From Paragorgia papillata (Eukaryota > Cnidaria > Anthozoa > Scleralcyonacea > Coralliidae), in NCBI GenBank assembly GCA_035771165.1, contig JAWNZC010000468.1, positions 899,501 to 963,500 of the forward strand: a DNA stretch of 64,000 nt, given 5' to 3'. Under the pieces are notes generated by a model that saw nothing but the letters and a program-made list of their open reading frames with translations, was not told where the DNA came from and did no database searches. Shown piece by piece: positions 21,116 through 33,673 of the stretch; the first letter of the stretch is position 1, and each line of letters opens with the position of its first letter. Both the position numbers and the translations under genes were made by a program.

Positions 21116-21460
21116 TAAGCCATGTGTGAGACCAAACAGATGTCAATAGAGATTGCATTAATTTGTTGCTTATTAATATGAGTTAGGTAGGTAGGATCTG
21201 GCATGAGTAGGATTTAAAAATGTCATTATTTGTTGCATTGATTTGTGTTGAGAACAATCAAAGAAATGACTGTTCAAGGTCAATCTTCAAATTTAAAACT
21301 TATATTTAATTTCATGCATGGATTGTGAAGAACTAAAAGAAAAAAACAAACAAATATGGAACGCTTCATGAGGGTTCCCATAGGCTTTAATAATAGGCAA
21401 ACCCCTGATGACAGTCTGTTTTACTAACATATAACAAAAACTTTAATATCAACAACTTAA

Positions 21461-23529
21461 AGTGTCTATGACATGAAAAAATGGTATACGATATACCTGT
21501 GAAAGGTAATCTCACGAAATTTGGCATCATTTCGTCGCATATTTTTCGAACTACGACTCTTCGAAGTTCACCTGAAACGACTCGAAGAGTGCGAAATTCC
21601 ATCGCGCGGTCAGACCGCTATCTGGTTACTTATGACGTAGGCGTGTGGACACATCTCAAGTTGACTAAACAAAGTAACAGGTATTATTAGCCGTTTTTGA
21701 GCAAATTGGGATGGCTATGGGTCTGAATAAAACAACTTTATTTTAGCGTTATAGTGAAATTCTATATTACCGATGTGTTGATGATCTCTGGATATTCATT
21801 ATTTCCATTGAAGCGCGAGTATAAACACTCCTAGTAAGAGTGAAGTTAGGTCAAGCAAAAACCGTTTTGTTTACTTTTGATCAGCGTTCGAATAAACGTC
21901 GTCACCGTAAAAATGTTGAAGTGATCGCAGCAACGTCGGGAACAGAACATTATAGAGGGTAGAATGTTGGTCTAAGAATTACGTTGTTTTGCGTGCAATT
22001 TTTGTGCAATTTTATCGTCGGTCTGGTCATGGGATTTGCTAAAAGTTAGTATGTTATACTACAACAAATAATCACTTAGAAATCAGTTTGGCAGTGGTGT
22101 TACAGAGAACTGGTTTTCACTATAAATAAGGTGTCTTTAATGATGTTAATGTTGGTCTTGAGTGTATACACTGTACAGTTGTCCGCATTCGACCATGCAT
22201 ATACGGTTCAATTTAATCTCTAGCACGAGTTTCTTTACATATTATCAGTAATAAGTATTTGGTTAACAAGGGTCTGGCGCGCGAATGCATGACCAACGCA
22301 GTTTTATTGCCTGCGCAACTTATGTCGTGATTGTAAAAACAAGCTGAAATTGCATGAGTCGCTGAAATGTGGGATATATAAACAGTATAACTCAGAGCAA
22401 ATTAGTTATAAGTAATAGAACCAAGAACCAGAGCAGAAATATTGTAACGCTAGACGACTCGAACTATAAATGTCGTACTTGATCGAAGTTTCGTATATCA
22501 CAACAATCAGGTGGAATAGTATATATTAGGGAACGGCCAATAAAATATATAAGATTATATTTCGCCGCTATGACTATGGACTATGACCCAAACCCACGGT
22601 CTTCAAAAGGACGATACTGTGGTATGGATCTGGCGAAAAATGATTGGCATGTACCAGAGTAATCCTGGACATGTTTCACTGAGAAAACGAGAGCAGAAGA
22701 ACGGAAATTATGTGTGATGTACAAAAATCATCGGCCTAGGCATCGTCCTGGCTTTTGACTCACGCCACATCTTTGCTCTGCGCATTTTAAAGACCTTGTG
22801 TCATCCGCAGTGCTATTTGCTTTATAACATTATGGGAATCTAGCTAAGACCCAACGTAATTTATCTGGACCCAGAAGCGATACTCATTATTGTCTATTGG
22901 AGTATTTCGGCACACATGTGATACTGGCTTTGAGACTTGTGAATATATTGTATAATATTATATATAATAGAAACATATAGAATAGAAAATATTGCTGTTT
23001 TAGTTTTATTCGTTTTGTTAATACTCGGCAATATTCAGAAGAATTTACTATTAACTGTAACACTGCCAAATCTTTGGACAATATTTCCCGAAGGAAATAT
23101 GTAACTTCATCGACGAACCTCATCGACAATCGCCTCTCTGCATCATGATCTGATGGTTCATCACTATCAGGATCAACCAAAAACTGCTTAATCATATCCT
23201 CATTTGATTCTTCGTCTTCTATAGTAGCTGGTGACACAAAATATTCGTTTTCTGACTCGTTTTCAAAAGCCCTATCTTGCTGTATTTACCTGTATCACCA
23301 CAGTGAAATTTACAATGAGTCCACACGCCTACGTCATCGCGGCCTAAACTCGGTCCCAGACTTTTCGTACTTTTTATTCGAAAATATGGCAAAATTAGCA
23401 ACTTCAACGCGTTATAACTCGAAAAATATTCATCAGAAATACGCCAAACTTTCTGAGATTATTATTTGGCTGAACATCTTTCAGTCTGTGTAAAAAACGC
23501 CATACTCATTTTTTCATGTCATAGACACT
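21461..23529. mobile_element. 2.07-kb DNA transposon at a TTAA target, transposase decayed
   Basis: TTAA at 21457-21460 and 23530-23533 flanks ends that start AGTGTCTATGACATGAAAAA and are perfect inverted repeats for 23 bp. Weaker inverted similarity continues about 200 bp inward, including TGACGTAGGCGTGTGGA near 21634 and its complement near 23325. TTAA targets fit piggyBac or Kolobok. A short HLCSAHFKDL-like reading near 22770 resembles the end of a THAP finger, which would favour Kolobok, but it is isolated and frame-broken. The minus frame 22887-23237 (acidic, Asp/Glu-rich start) may be a transposase relic. No intact transposase is visible. Confidence 0.75.
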
Positions 23530-23533
23530 TTAA

Positions 23534-24505
23534 GTACTAGTTAGCTAGTGTTCTTAGTCTTGGTAATTCCTTTAGAATTATACAGCATATTACAAGAGAT
23601 TCTATCAGGAACCCAACTATAATACTTTGAGAATGTCAAGCAACTCACACACGTCCAAATCCAAATTAAATTGTTCATATGGTAAGAGTGCTTCATTGAT
23701 TGGAAAGTACAGTGTATTGCTACACGCGTTAACATGTAGCTTCCTATCAATATTTACATGCTCAAACATTATTGAGGGTTGTGGTGAGAACCCTGTTATA
23801 AATGCAAGGATTGCTTGAAGCGTTATTTGAACATGCACTTATGCATTTGCTAGAGAGTAATAAACTTCACTAGCAGCAAGACCCTGTTCTACATCCTCTA
23901 AAAGTTGGTTCCAATTAAACAGAATGGTCATGTTGGTTTCGGTTGCTGCCTTCAGGGGACAGTTCAAACTCGAAAAGCCTGTCTACCACTGCTGCCGTTA
24001 ATTCAGTGTTAGAAAGCTGTAAAATAGCTCTTGCTTCTTTTGCGTGGTGTCTCAATACATCCAGAACACCTGTAAGGTCCAAATTAATCAATTAGGTTGT
24101 ATTGTAGTTATATATGTAGAATTATTTAGATAGTCAATACTGCGGGCTCAGACACGCCTATAAAGTCACGGACGTAAAGTTTAGTTGGTTGGACTTGAAG
24201 ATCTTGTGAGTGACTAAAGTACCAGTGTATTAAGGATGTAGAGATACTCTTCATTTAAGTTCTGTAACCGAAATTATGAAATTCCTTCAATGTGAGGTAA
24301 GCTATAGTCAAGTTATCATGCATAATATAGCCTGTTCGGCATTAGTTTATAGCTAGTAATGTTAACTTAATTTAGAAAACCAATCAAAGAATCAAATAAA
24401 TATGGAAGTTTTAAAGATTGTCATTCTCATAAATGGGGACAGGCTTACAGCTGGTGTAGAGGTTTAACCCCTACATTAGTTTTCTCACACGGAATTATAA
24501 CATCG
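23534..24505. other. no gene seen
   Basis: AT-rich sequence with short ORFs only. A TGGGGACAGGCTTACAGC stretch near 24435 just upstream of the gag-like frame could be retroelement leader sequence, but no LTR pair is visible. Confidence 0.5.
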
Positions 24506-24508
24506 GAG

Positions 24509-25290
24509 ATGGCTTCGTCCGATCAGGGCGATGAGAGAAGCACTGCTGGTGACCGGCCGAAGAGAACTATAATATCACGGGATTTGGAAGGAATTCGGTT
24601 GGAGAGGCTTCTAGCTTTGAAGAAATCACGAGCAGCATATCGTGGAGGTATGAACCGAGCTCAGAAGTCTATTGTGAATTATGTAAAATGTTGTGAAGAC
24701 TATGAAGCATCAATAAGTCAGAAAGAAACGACGGAGCACGACTTGATGATAGAAGAATATAACAGTATAGTAAGAACAGGGAAGAACTTGATCCGACGGC
24801 TGCAAGAATGGATAAATAGTAATGAAGATAGATTAAATATCGAAGAGGTCGGGCAGTTATCTAGTCAAGTCGAAGTCTCGACGTTCCGCTTGAATGAGCA
24901 CGGTACTGGTGGTTTGATTGCTTCAAAAATATTTGTATCTTCGGACACGCAAGAGTGTGTTAATTTAACTCCAAATGTTCAAAGACGTGTAAATTCACCG
25001 TCCAATATGCGGATAATCTGTTCGTAAAAGGGAAGAAAAAACAACAAAGGAGTCCTTAAGCAATGTTGATGATTCAGCGGCTAGCGTTAAAACAAGCGTA
25101 AAGTCTGATGGGGCTAGATTTAGACGAGCTAAAGCCGAATTGGAGGAAAATCAATGCTTGAAAAATACATGAGATCGAACGCCAACAACAGACGGTTGAT
25201 CAACAACTTGAGTTGGCATGTATAAAAAAAGAAGTAGAATTAAAACGGGCTGAACTGAAAATATCAACTATTTTACACACATCATTTTTC
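24509..25290 (+). pseudogene. retroelement gag-like fragment (BEL/Pao style)
   Basis: The frame begins ATGGCTTCGTCCGATCAGGG and encodes a basic, helical region (RLERLLALKKSRAAYRGGMN, SIVNYVKCCEDYEASIS, EEYNSIVRTGKNLIRRLQ). A short basic N-terminus followed by helices of this type resembles the start of BEL/Pao or other LTR-element Gag. It ends at a stop at 25025; shifted frames continue with FRRAKAELEEN and ELACIKKEVELKRAELKIS, a coiled-coil tail. No protease or RT follows, and the next pol gene runs on the opposite strand, so this is an orphan 5' fragment. Confidence 0.5.
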
Positions 25291-25407
25291 GAGAAACTCA
25301 CTGTGACATTTCACAAACATTCTTACTTGCTACTTATTTTTACTTGTTCTGCTCATCATGGTAATACCATGGTCTGTCCCTGTTTCTAGTTGGATATCTA
25401 TCAGCTT

Positions 25408-26490
25408 CTATTTATCTTTGATTCTCAATGGTTGTGGTAGGTCCTGCAGTCTACTGAGTTCGTCATCATTCTTGGTATTTGAATTTGCATGACCAATAAA
25501 CAACTTGAAGTGTGAGCAATTTCTTGTAATCATGTGGTTTGGTCGAACCGCAGTTATCATAGTTCCTTTGATCCTTGCGATTTTGTATGGTCTTGGATCA
25601 AAACGCGGAGTTAGTTTGTTAATCTTTTTTTGTTGAACCAAGACTTGGTCTCCAACGACAAGAAAGGGTTCCTTTGCCACACGACGTTTGTCTGTGTACA
25701 ACTTTCTCTTCTCTTTTGCTACTCGATCGGTTTCGTCAATTTGCTGGTTGATTTTGGACATGTCTTGGATGGCAGAAGGAAGTGCAGGTAACTTGTTTCG
25801 AATTGTACGGCCAAATAAAGCAGTAGCTGGTGCGATCTTTGTTGTATAGTGGAGCGTTGTGTGATAATTCAGTAGAAATCTGTAGAGCTCCTTTTTCCAG
25901 ATTTTATTTTCGACGGAGGTAGTTTGGATACATTTCTTGAGGAGCTTCATGAAGTTCTCAGCTTCGGCGTTGCCTTGGGGCGAAAGAGGCGTGACCTTGC
26001 GATGGTTTATCTTGTTTTCGCTCATGAATTTCTTAATCTCGTGGCTAGTGAATGGTGGGCCATTGTCCGTAATTATAGTGTTTGGTAATCCGTGAGTCGC
26101 AAAAACTCTTTCCAGACGTGTGATCGTAGATTCGGCTGATGTATTTCGAACTATTTTAACTTCTGGATAACGAGTTCGACCATCAATGATAACGAGAAGT
26201 AGATTGCCGTTTGAAAATGGTCCTAGAAAGTCTATGTAAATGGTGTCCCATGGATCTTTCGGAATCTCGATGTTTTCTAATGGGGCTGGTTTGTTTGGCA
26301 ATCCAACAGATTGGCAGGCAAGGCATTTCTTTACAAAAGTCCCAACAGATAAATCAATCCCGGGAAACCAGACTTTTTCGCGAATTAATTCATTTGTCTT
26401 GACAAGGCCTTGATGTCCTTCGTGAGCTAATTCTATGGCTTGTTGTCGTAATTTCTTAGGAATAATAATCCTGTTTCCACGTAACACCAT
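25408..26490 (-). CDS. Ty3/Gypsy integrase
   Basis: The C-terminal part of a Gypsy polyprotein. Visible are the HHCC finger (H..GHQGLVKT, CLACQSVG), then the core with YIDFLGPF (first Asp), TIITDNGPPF (second Asp) and SPQGNAEAENF (Glu), and a basic C-terminal region (LVVGDQVLVQQKKINKLTPR). All catalytic residues are present and the frame is open for 360 codons. A frameshift near 26575 separates it from the RNase H connection segment (frame 26433-26744). Orientation is opposite to the gag-like fragment to its left. Confidence 0.9.
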   Translation of the reverse strand: MVLRGNRIIIPKKLRQQAIELAHEGHQGLVKTNELIREKVWFPGIDLSVGTFVKKCLACQSVGLPNKPAPLENIEIPKDPWDTIYIDFLGPFSNGNLLLVIIDGRTRYPEVKIVRNTSAESTITRLERVFATHGLPNTIITDNGPPFTSHEIKKFMSENKINHRKVTPLSPQGNAEAENFMKLLKKCIQTTSVENKIWKKELYRFLLNYHTTLHYTTKIAPATALFGRTIRNKLPALPSAIQDMSKINQQIDETDRVAKEKRKLYTDKRRVAKEPFLVVGDQVLVQQKKINKLTPRFDPRPYKIARIKGTMITAVRPNHMITRNCSHFKLFIGHANSNTKNDDELSRLQDLPQPLRIKDK

Positions 26491-28170
26491 CTGAGCATCT
26501 GACGTAATGGATAACTCGTCTCGTAGTTTAAGAAAACGCTGTAATTCTTGGATATCGCAGTCTTCTGGAAATGTTTAACATCTTTCATCGTATGCCAGGT
26601 GTTTTTCTGAATAATTTCGATTAACTTTTGTGGCGTGGAATCTTCGCGAGTTGCTGTACGGATGTCATCAATGTTCATGGCAATTGGAGTAGCGCTTGTT
26701 GCGATGAAATTGACATATTCTTCGACAAAATTATCTGTTGTCACGGTCTTGGATAGTGGGTGTCGTGATAAGTAGTCTGACGGATTCGTCGGTCCTGGAC
26801 GATACCTGACAATAAAATTGTAATCTTGCAGTCGAAGACACCAGCGTTCAAGCTGGCTGAAGGCCGAGACTTTGGGTTTTGATGAATTCGAGCGGTCGAT
26901 GGTCCGTGATCAGTGTACATTTGTGTCCGTATAAATATAAATGAAAGTGTTCAATTCCGTAAATAATTCCAAGAGCTTCGCGCTCGATTTGCGAATAACG
27001 ACTTTCAACGTCCTTTAAAGAGCGGCTCGCATAGGCAATAATCTTGGTATCTGTTTTTCCAGGTGTAGTTTGCGATAGTACAGCACCAAGGCCAACTGGT
27101 GACGCGTCAACATGAAGTTCAGTTTGTTTTGATGGATTAAAATATCCCATTACGGTGTCGGTTGTCAACAAATTATTTAAGCTGTCCAATGCGGTTTGTT
27201 CTTTTTCGGTCCACGCCCACTTTACTCCCTTTCGCATCAACACACGCAGCAGCGGTGCAGAGATAGTAGCCAAGTTAAGAAAATATATAACTTCGGAAGC
27301 GTTGGTAGGAATAGGAGCATCTTTGACGGCTTGTACTTTGGCAGGACTAGGCAAGATAACTTTGGCTGAGAAAATATAACCAAAAAACTCCAGGTCTTTC
27401 TGGTCGCATTGACACTTGTCAAATGTGAATCTTAAAATTCTTTGTTTCGCGACTTCGAGGACTTTTCGCCATGCAGTATCGTGTTCGACTTGCGTTTTTC
27501 CAAAAATAATGATGTCGTCGCTAATGTTGCGACAACCATTTATTCCATTGAGCAGATTTTGCATGGTATTTTGGAAAATTTCACTTGCGCTCGACGTGCC
27601 GAAATTCAATCGTTTGTACCGAAATAGTCCTTTGTGGGTTGTGAAGGTAGTGATGTAACGTGAATTTTCTTCGAGTTCTAACTGATGATAGGCAGAGTTT
27701 AAGTCAAGCTTGCTAAAGTAACACGCGCCATTCAAATCAGTAATGAGATCATCTATGGCGGGTTGAGGATGTCGTTCTCTCTCTATGGCTGTATTTGGTA
27801 ACTGCATGTCTATACATAGTCTGATTTTCTCCAGATTATTTGGTTTTGGAAATGCAACAATAGGGCTTACCCATGGAGTTGCTCCCTGTGCAGGCTCGAT
27901 TATATCCAATCTTTCTAATCTATTCAACTCTTTCTCCACCTTTTCTCGAATAGCAAATGGTATGCGTCGTGTCGGTTGGACAACCGGCTTCACATCGTTA
28001 TTTATGTGTAGTCGAACTTTTACATTGGTGAGTTTCCCGACACCATGAAAAGTTTCGTCAAAGACTTTAAACGCGGTGGTACTTTATTCTCTTTAGCAAA
28101 TGGGGTGAAAGTCTCAGCTTTCGGGGTTGTTTGTTTATGGCAAGCCGGTTGTAGCAATATTCAAACCTGT
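26433..28170 (-). CDS. Ty3/Gypsy reverse transcriptase and RNase H
   Basis: The frame 27993-26848 shows RT motifs VVQPTRRIPFAIREKVEKEL, WVSPIVAFPKPN, RLCIDMQLPNTAI, YFSKLDLNSAYHQLEL, YKRLNFGTSSASEIFQ and NISDDIIIFG, the last a Y-to-S variant of YxDD that still keeps the two Asp. RNase H follows with HVDASPVGLGAVL, YSQIEREALGIIYG and LITDHRPLEF. Stops and shifts interrupt the protein near 26845, and the N-terminal protease side decays after about 28060 and ends at the tandem array of element A near 28175. The element is therefore 5'-truncated, and no LTR was found beyond 25400. Confidence 0.88.
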
Positions 28171-28176
28171 CTCCTC

Positions 28177-28760
28177 CATTCAATATTTTATTCAATTCAA
28201 GAACTTTTTATTCAATTCAAGGAATATTTTATTCAATTCAAGAACTTTTTATTCAATTCAAGGAATATTTTATTCAATTCAAGAACTTTTTATTCAATTC
28301 AAGGAATATTTTATTCAATTCAAGAAATTTTTATTCAATTCAAGAAATATTTTATTCAATTCAAGAAATTTTTATTCAATTCAAGGAATATTTTATTCAA
28401 TTCAAGAAATTTTTATTCAATTCAAGAACTTTTTAATCAATTCAAGAACTTTTTATTCAATTCAAGGAATATTTTATTCAATTCAAGAACTTTTTAATCA
28501 ATTCAAGGAATATTTTATTCAATTCAAGAACTTTTTATTCAATTCAATTCAAGAAATTTTTATTCAATTCAAGAACTTTTTAATCAATTCAAGGAATATT
28601 TTATTCAATTCAAGAACTTTTTATTCAATTCAAGGAATATTTTATTCAATTCAAGAACTTTTTAATCAATTCAAGACATTTTTATTCAATTCAAGAAATT
28701 TTTATTCAATTCAAGAACTTTTTAATCAATTCAAGACATTTTTATTCAACTCAAGAAATT
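28177..28760. repeat. left array of element A (ATTCAATTCAAGAACTTTTT unit)
   Basis: About 25 units alternate between TTCAAGAACTTTTTATTCAA and TTCAAGGAATATTTTATTCAA forms, with minor variants (AAGAAATTTTTA, AATCAA for ATTCAA). Long Phe/Asn/Ser/Arg frames through it are artefacts of the unit. Confidence 0.95.
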
Positions 28761-28847
28761 CTCGTTCCCAGGGCTTTCCTGAGTTGGCGCCTTTTAAAAT
28801 TTTCTTTCTTTCCCGCCATTTTATCCCCTATCCCTTCCAAAATCAAT

Positions 28848-31800
28848 ATGGAAGACAATCTTCGCAGTCTTTCAGGACACTTAAGCCAAGCTTCCTCGAT
28901 TATTTCGAGTCTCCTTCAGGAAGGGCATGGTACAAATATAGCAACACCGCCTCCTGGAGAAAATACGATGACGACAACACCATCCTCTGGTAGATGTATA
29001 GCTACACCTTCCACAAGTGATATTGCATCGGTAGTAAACCGTACACGCTCGATGATAGCGCACTCTACATCTAGGGGCTCCTTTTCACGACTTAATCGAA
29101 GAGAACGACTGCGAGCTACAACGACTACAACTGCAGCGGCTGTGCTAACTAAGAAGAAAAAAGAAGACGAAGTAAAGGTGTTTGAGTTTGTTCTCATGAA
29201 TGTGAAGGGGGCTGAAGGTAATGTAACATGGAACATCTCGGACGAAAAGGTCATTCTTAGAGGACTCATCGAAATTAAAACTAGCAGCAAAGAAGCAGAA
29301 ATATGTCAAGCGATTGGTAATGCAACAAGAGTAAAATATAGTATGGTCAACGACAGTGACTTTGAGTTTTTGCGAGCAACCAGAAGGAAACTTTCTAAAC
29401 CAGTTAACTGCCAGAGTTTTGACTACAAACAACTGAAATTAATGGCAGGACAAGGAGCAGTGTATGTTAAATTAAAAGATTGGTTGGATTGCTTACTTGT
29501 CGATGAAAATAACATCAACGATGATGGTAAGAGTGATGTACAAGTATGACTGTAAAATTTCTTACAAGTAGTTTCCCCAAAAAGAACTGTAATAGATGTA
29601 TAGTTTGTCTCATTGTCTTCAAATATTATGTAAATAATGAATGGAGATTGCATTTATTATCCATACATGGGGGGTTGAGGATCTTGGAAATTCCTGGGAG
29701 GGGGTACTCTTCCCCCCTGGAAATTCCAAGGGAGGGGGCCTTTTCTTCCCTGGAAATTCCAGGGAAAAGGTGAAATTATTAGAAAATTCCAGGGGATTAA
29801 GGTACATAGTACTTTCCTGTAAATTCCAGGGAGGGGGGTTATTTTGGATAAAATTCCAGGGGTAATGACTTGCTGGTGGAAAATGTCCTCAACAGGGGAT
29901 GTGTGAAAACCATGCAATCTGCCATTTTCTACCATTGAGTACGAATCAATAAGTCTACCTATAAGTCTACCAATAAGTCATCCAATAAGTCTACCTATAG
30001 GTACATGTACAGTGTCTGTATAATATTGTATACTGCGGATACTGTACCTATCATGGTGTTTTTTTCTGGTACAAAAAATTGTTATCATCATTGTTTGCTA
30101 TACATGTCAACAATTTTTTTTTTGTCATATTACTAAGTAATACCATTATGTTTGATAGACATCAGCATAATGCAATCAGTGTTTGAACACAATGAAACAC
30201 CACCTACATTGCAGCAAAGTGTGTCAACTGGTAATTCAACACATGAAAATCCTTCAAGATCTACTTCTGTCTCAGCAGAGAGCTCTGTAACAACAAATTC
30301 ATTGGAAATTCAGTGTGAAACTTCATGTAGTGTTTCCAGATCAACCACCAATTTGCCTCAACAGAACCCTGTTGTTAGCAATGAAGCAGTAAATAATATG
30401 AAAGTGGTTGATGATTTGGTTAAACAAACTGTGGCATACTGCAAGGAGAATGAAATTGTGAACCCTGTTGAGATTCTGCGATGCTTACAAAAAGCTGTTG
30501 TTCATGGGAGATCACTGAATGTGGGAACTGTCAACCTGGTAGAACAGGGAAGTACAAATTTTATTTTGGTGGATCGACAAAACATTTTGGAAACATCATT
30601 TGATGAAATAAAGACACTTAAGGATTTACGCATGACATTAGAGGTTCAATTTTATGGAGAGGTAAGAAAATTATTATTGTGTTATAGTTTTTTATTGCAT
30701 ACTTATGTTTCAATTGAAAGAGTAGTTATATATATTTTTTTTTATTGCTTACATGACTGTATACATGACATGTATGTGGTGAACAGCTGGCCAAAATATG
30801 TGCTGGACTGGTTCAAATACCAGAGTGTGAATGTTATGCCCTAAATGTTTTAAGCCTATAAACATACTCAAATTTAGACAATGTTACTACTACAATGTTA
30901 CTACGGCAAAATGTTGTTTGGATAATTACTGTAGCCCATGTTAAATGTCGTTGCATATTGTTTGTCAAATGTCAAGTTAAAATATGCTCAGGTGCAATCG
31001 GCCACCATCAAATTCAACCTCTGGTCACCCGGTTAAACCATACTGTACATGTAGCTGTGTTTGTCAATTCACAAAATGATGGCCAAATGTACAAGATTAA
31101 TCTACTCTGTTTCCGTATTAGAACATGAACTGTACCAATACAGCTACTATACAGTATTAATATTTTCATTTCAAATCCCAATGTTATATTTATTTTAAAT
31201 TAGGAAGCTGAAGATTATGGAGGACCCCGGAAGGCGTTTTTCTCTCTGATTCTGAGAGAAATATATGGCAAATATTTTGAGAAGGGTCTTAGAAACCACA
31301 TGGCTGAGGAATATGACACAGTTGGGATAGTTTTAGGTAATGGCATTCTATTCTGGAACTAAAAATGTGTTATTTTTCTGAAACAATTTTGTTTGCTAAT
31401 AACAATGTTACGTACAGGGCACAAAATAACGGCCGGCCACCAGCTAATTGATGTAAAAAGAAAAAACACATATAGCCGACAAAATGAAAATTTTGTGCCA
31501 TTTACAGCCAATAAAAATTGTTTCCAGCACAAAATGTATTTCTTTTATTAAAAATAAACCAATATATAGTAGAAATAAACCAATATATAAAATAAACCAA
31601 TATATAGTAGTAATAGTTGATATTTCCTTGGTGTAAAATCTTCACATATTGTATATGGTTCCAAGTCAGTGCCAACCAGCTGACGTCACAACCAGCTTTT
31701 TGATTTTGAATCTTTTGTGGTATTTGACGAATTAATGAGTGCTCCATCTCGTGCCCTGTAGACATCACTCTATAGAGCGTTTTCACTCAGGTGATCGGTG

Positions 31801-33050
31801 GCCCCATGGGGGTGGTGAAACAATACGAAATATTTGAATAAGAAAGAGCTAATTCCCATACAGTACACCAATATGGCCACCATTTCATTGTTTTGGTACA
31901 CCAATATGGCCGCCGTGACATCAGATGAAAACGCTCTATAGCAATAGTATGATTTCCAACTTTGTTGTGAATATTTAGGTTATTTCAACATATTTCATTG
32001 GCAGGGTTAAGCATCCTTCAAGATGGGAAGATGCCAAGATTTTTAAGTGAGGATATCCTGAAAGAGGTATTTGCTGTCATTTTGGAAGATACAACTGAAC
32101 CAAAGTCTTGCCTGGATCATTTGAGGTTGGGACTTCAGAAACTAGGAATATATCAGGTAATATATATAATTATGGTATTGTAAAGCCATATAGGGAGGCC
32201 ATTGTTTATCTAATTGATAAACTCAGTCAGAAAAGTGGCTATCATCCCAACTGAAAAATAAGCCCTATGGCCATAGGGGCTTAATAGGGAAATTACGGTA
32301 TGTCATTGATTATTTCATTTAACTTTCTCAGATTGGATCTCAGATGCCCCTGTTCCTACACTTGCTCAGACCTTGTTCAAACAGTCTAACAGTTAAATGT
32401 CTGGTACAGCTGTTGAAACCAGAATTCAGTGAAGAAGGTTCGAACGACCGGAAACACGAAAATGCTGTATATGCTGCTTTCCAAAAATATCTTAGAGAAA
32501 TAGCAAGTACGCTAATTAAATTCATTAAGTTTTTTAAGTTTAACTTAAAAATTAATGTTGCTCATCTCCTTCGATATTTATGTCAAATATTTTCTTGATC
32601 ATTAACAGCCCAGTCGTCAGTCAAATCATTCAATGATGCAGTCACACAAAGCACCACATTTTTTAGACAAAATTTTGGCAAGTTGCACTCAAAATATGGA
32701 TAGGGGCAAGAAACATTACATTGCCATTTGTTTGACGTTTAAAACTGTACACGGTGTACAGTAGATTGATTGGACTATGTTATTTTGTAGGTGGGCGAAG
32801 GGCTGGCCTTACTTTAGCAAGTATTTTACAGTTTTCCACTGGAGCTGACGAGGAGCCTGTATTAGGTTTTGGAACAGAACCATCTTTGAAATTTTACGAA
32901 GTGCTTTACTCTTTCCTTCCAACAGCAAACACATGTTCATGTTGCCTGCAACTGCCAAGACCATCAATTGATGTACCTCTTCCTGGTAATCAAGATTTAT
33001 TTAGCCTATATGATCTTGCATTTGTGAATGCATATTTTGGCCATAGATGA
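28848..33050 (+). CDS. element A HECT-type ubiquitin ligase-like protein, 6 exons, intact
   Basis: Exons 28848-29526, 30159-30661, 31204-31336, 32005-32156, 32332-32506 and 32791-33050 all have GT..AG borders and matching phases, giving 633 residues with no stop. The N-terminal 60% is Ser/Thr-rich (LSGHLSQASSIISSLLQ start) with a conserved module FDYKQLKLMAGQGAVYVKLK also found in element B. The HECT domain occupies about the last 260 residues: EDYGGPRKAFFSLILREI, GLSILQDGKMP, FSTGADEEPVLGF, and the catalytic-Cys loop SFLPTANTCSCCLQLPRP with YDLAFVNAYFG at the end. The HECT fold transfers ubiquitin through that Cys. It is shorter than a canonical 350-residue HECT domain. Expression is unproven; the start is the ATG nearest the array. 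Confidence 0.82.
31770..31941. mobile_element. MITE, inverted copy of the 1755-1928 family
   Basis: CTATAGAGCGTTTTCA ends and the internal GGCCCCATGGGGGTGG palindrome match the first copy. It lies in intron 3 of the element A HECT gene, so it inserted without harming coding exons. Confidence 0.85.
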
Positions 33051-33336
33051 AGTTTAGTGGAGTGCAGTTCACTATATTGTGTCACTTTGATATTATAGTT
33101 ATAGTTACAGTTATATATATATATATATATATTAATTGTTATATACAGTAAGTAGTCTTATGCATGACAACTGTTTACAAATTAGCACATTTGAATCTGT
33201 TTCCATTGTTACAAAGGACTTTACATTTTTAATAATACTAAATAGGCTTTTATTTAATAGCCAACAGCAATTTGTTGAATGTTAACATTTAAAAAAAAAG
33301 TGACAATAGAATTGTCATCCTGTGCATTGTTGTTTA

Positions 33337-33673
33337 CAGTCATGCCAATAGAAGCGTTCCGAAAAAAGTTGAGGAATTCATTTCCCAACTTCGACCAGTT
33401 CATTTCATGAGTTCCTCAAATTATTGACGAAGTTCGTTCAGAAATGCTAATTCAAACAACTTCAAACTTCCTGCATTCATCCTATTGGTTAGGTAATTAC
33501 TAATCACAACGTGATTGGTTAATTTAACAGGAAGTTAGCAGTTTAACAGGAAGTACTGAAGTAGTCAACATTTCGAGGAAGTTCTCGACAATTCCGAGGA
33601 ACTCATCAAATGAACTGGTTGAAGTTAGGAAATGAATTCAACTTTTTTCGGAATGCTTCTATTGGCACGACTG
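33337..33673. mobile_element. 337-bp mariner-type MITE
   Basis: TA dinucleotides flank ends CAGTCRTGCCAATAGAAGC, followed by TTCCGAAAAAAGTTGA in both arms (inverted repeat of about 35 bp with one or two mismatches). CAGT ends and a TA target fit Tc1/mariner. It has no coding capacity and sits between the convergent genes of element A. The rest of 33051-34230 is AT-rich without a gene. Confidence 0.8.

Larger units (their letters stand above)
16344..21130. mobile_element. decayed second Polinton (Polinton 2)
   Basis: A GC-richer block contains, in order, a retroviral-type integrase (minus), several small plus-strand frames with virus-like character, a zinc-finger nuclease, a coiled-coil protein and a polymerase N-terminal module. 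Integrase plus polymerase B parts define Polintons; capsid and ATPase genes are not recognisable. Boundaries are approximate and I found no terminal repeats. The block is distinct from Polinton 1, which ends at 15703. Confidence 0.65.

Noticed and set aside
28177..28760. Could the regular array be a CRISPR locus?
   Set aside because: There are no unique spacers between repeats, the genome is eukaryotic, and the array has an inverted partner at 35.75 kb.
28045..28993. Long plus-strand ORFs (FNSRTFYSIQ repeats) across the left array
   Set aside because: They are the translation of the 20-24 bp tandem unit, which lacks stops in several frames; the inverted array gives the same peptides on the minus strand.
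31502..31786. Minus-strand ORF in the element A HECT intron
   Set aside because: AT-rich Tyr/Ile-rich translation in an intron that includes part of a MITE.
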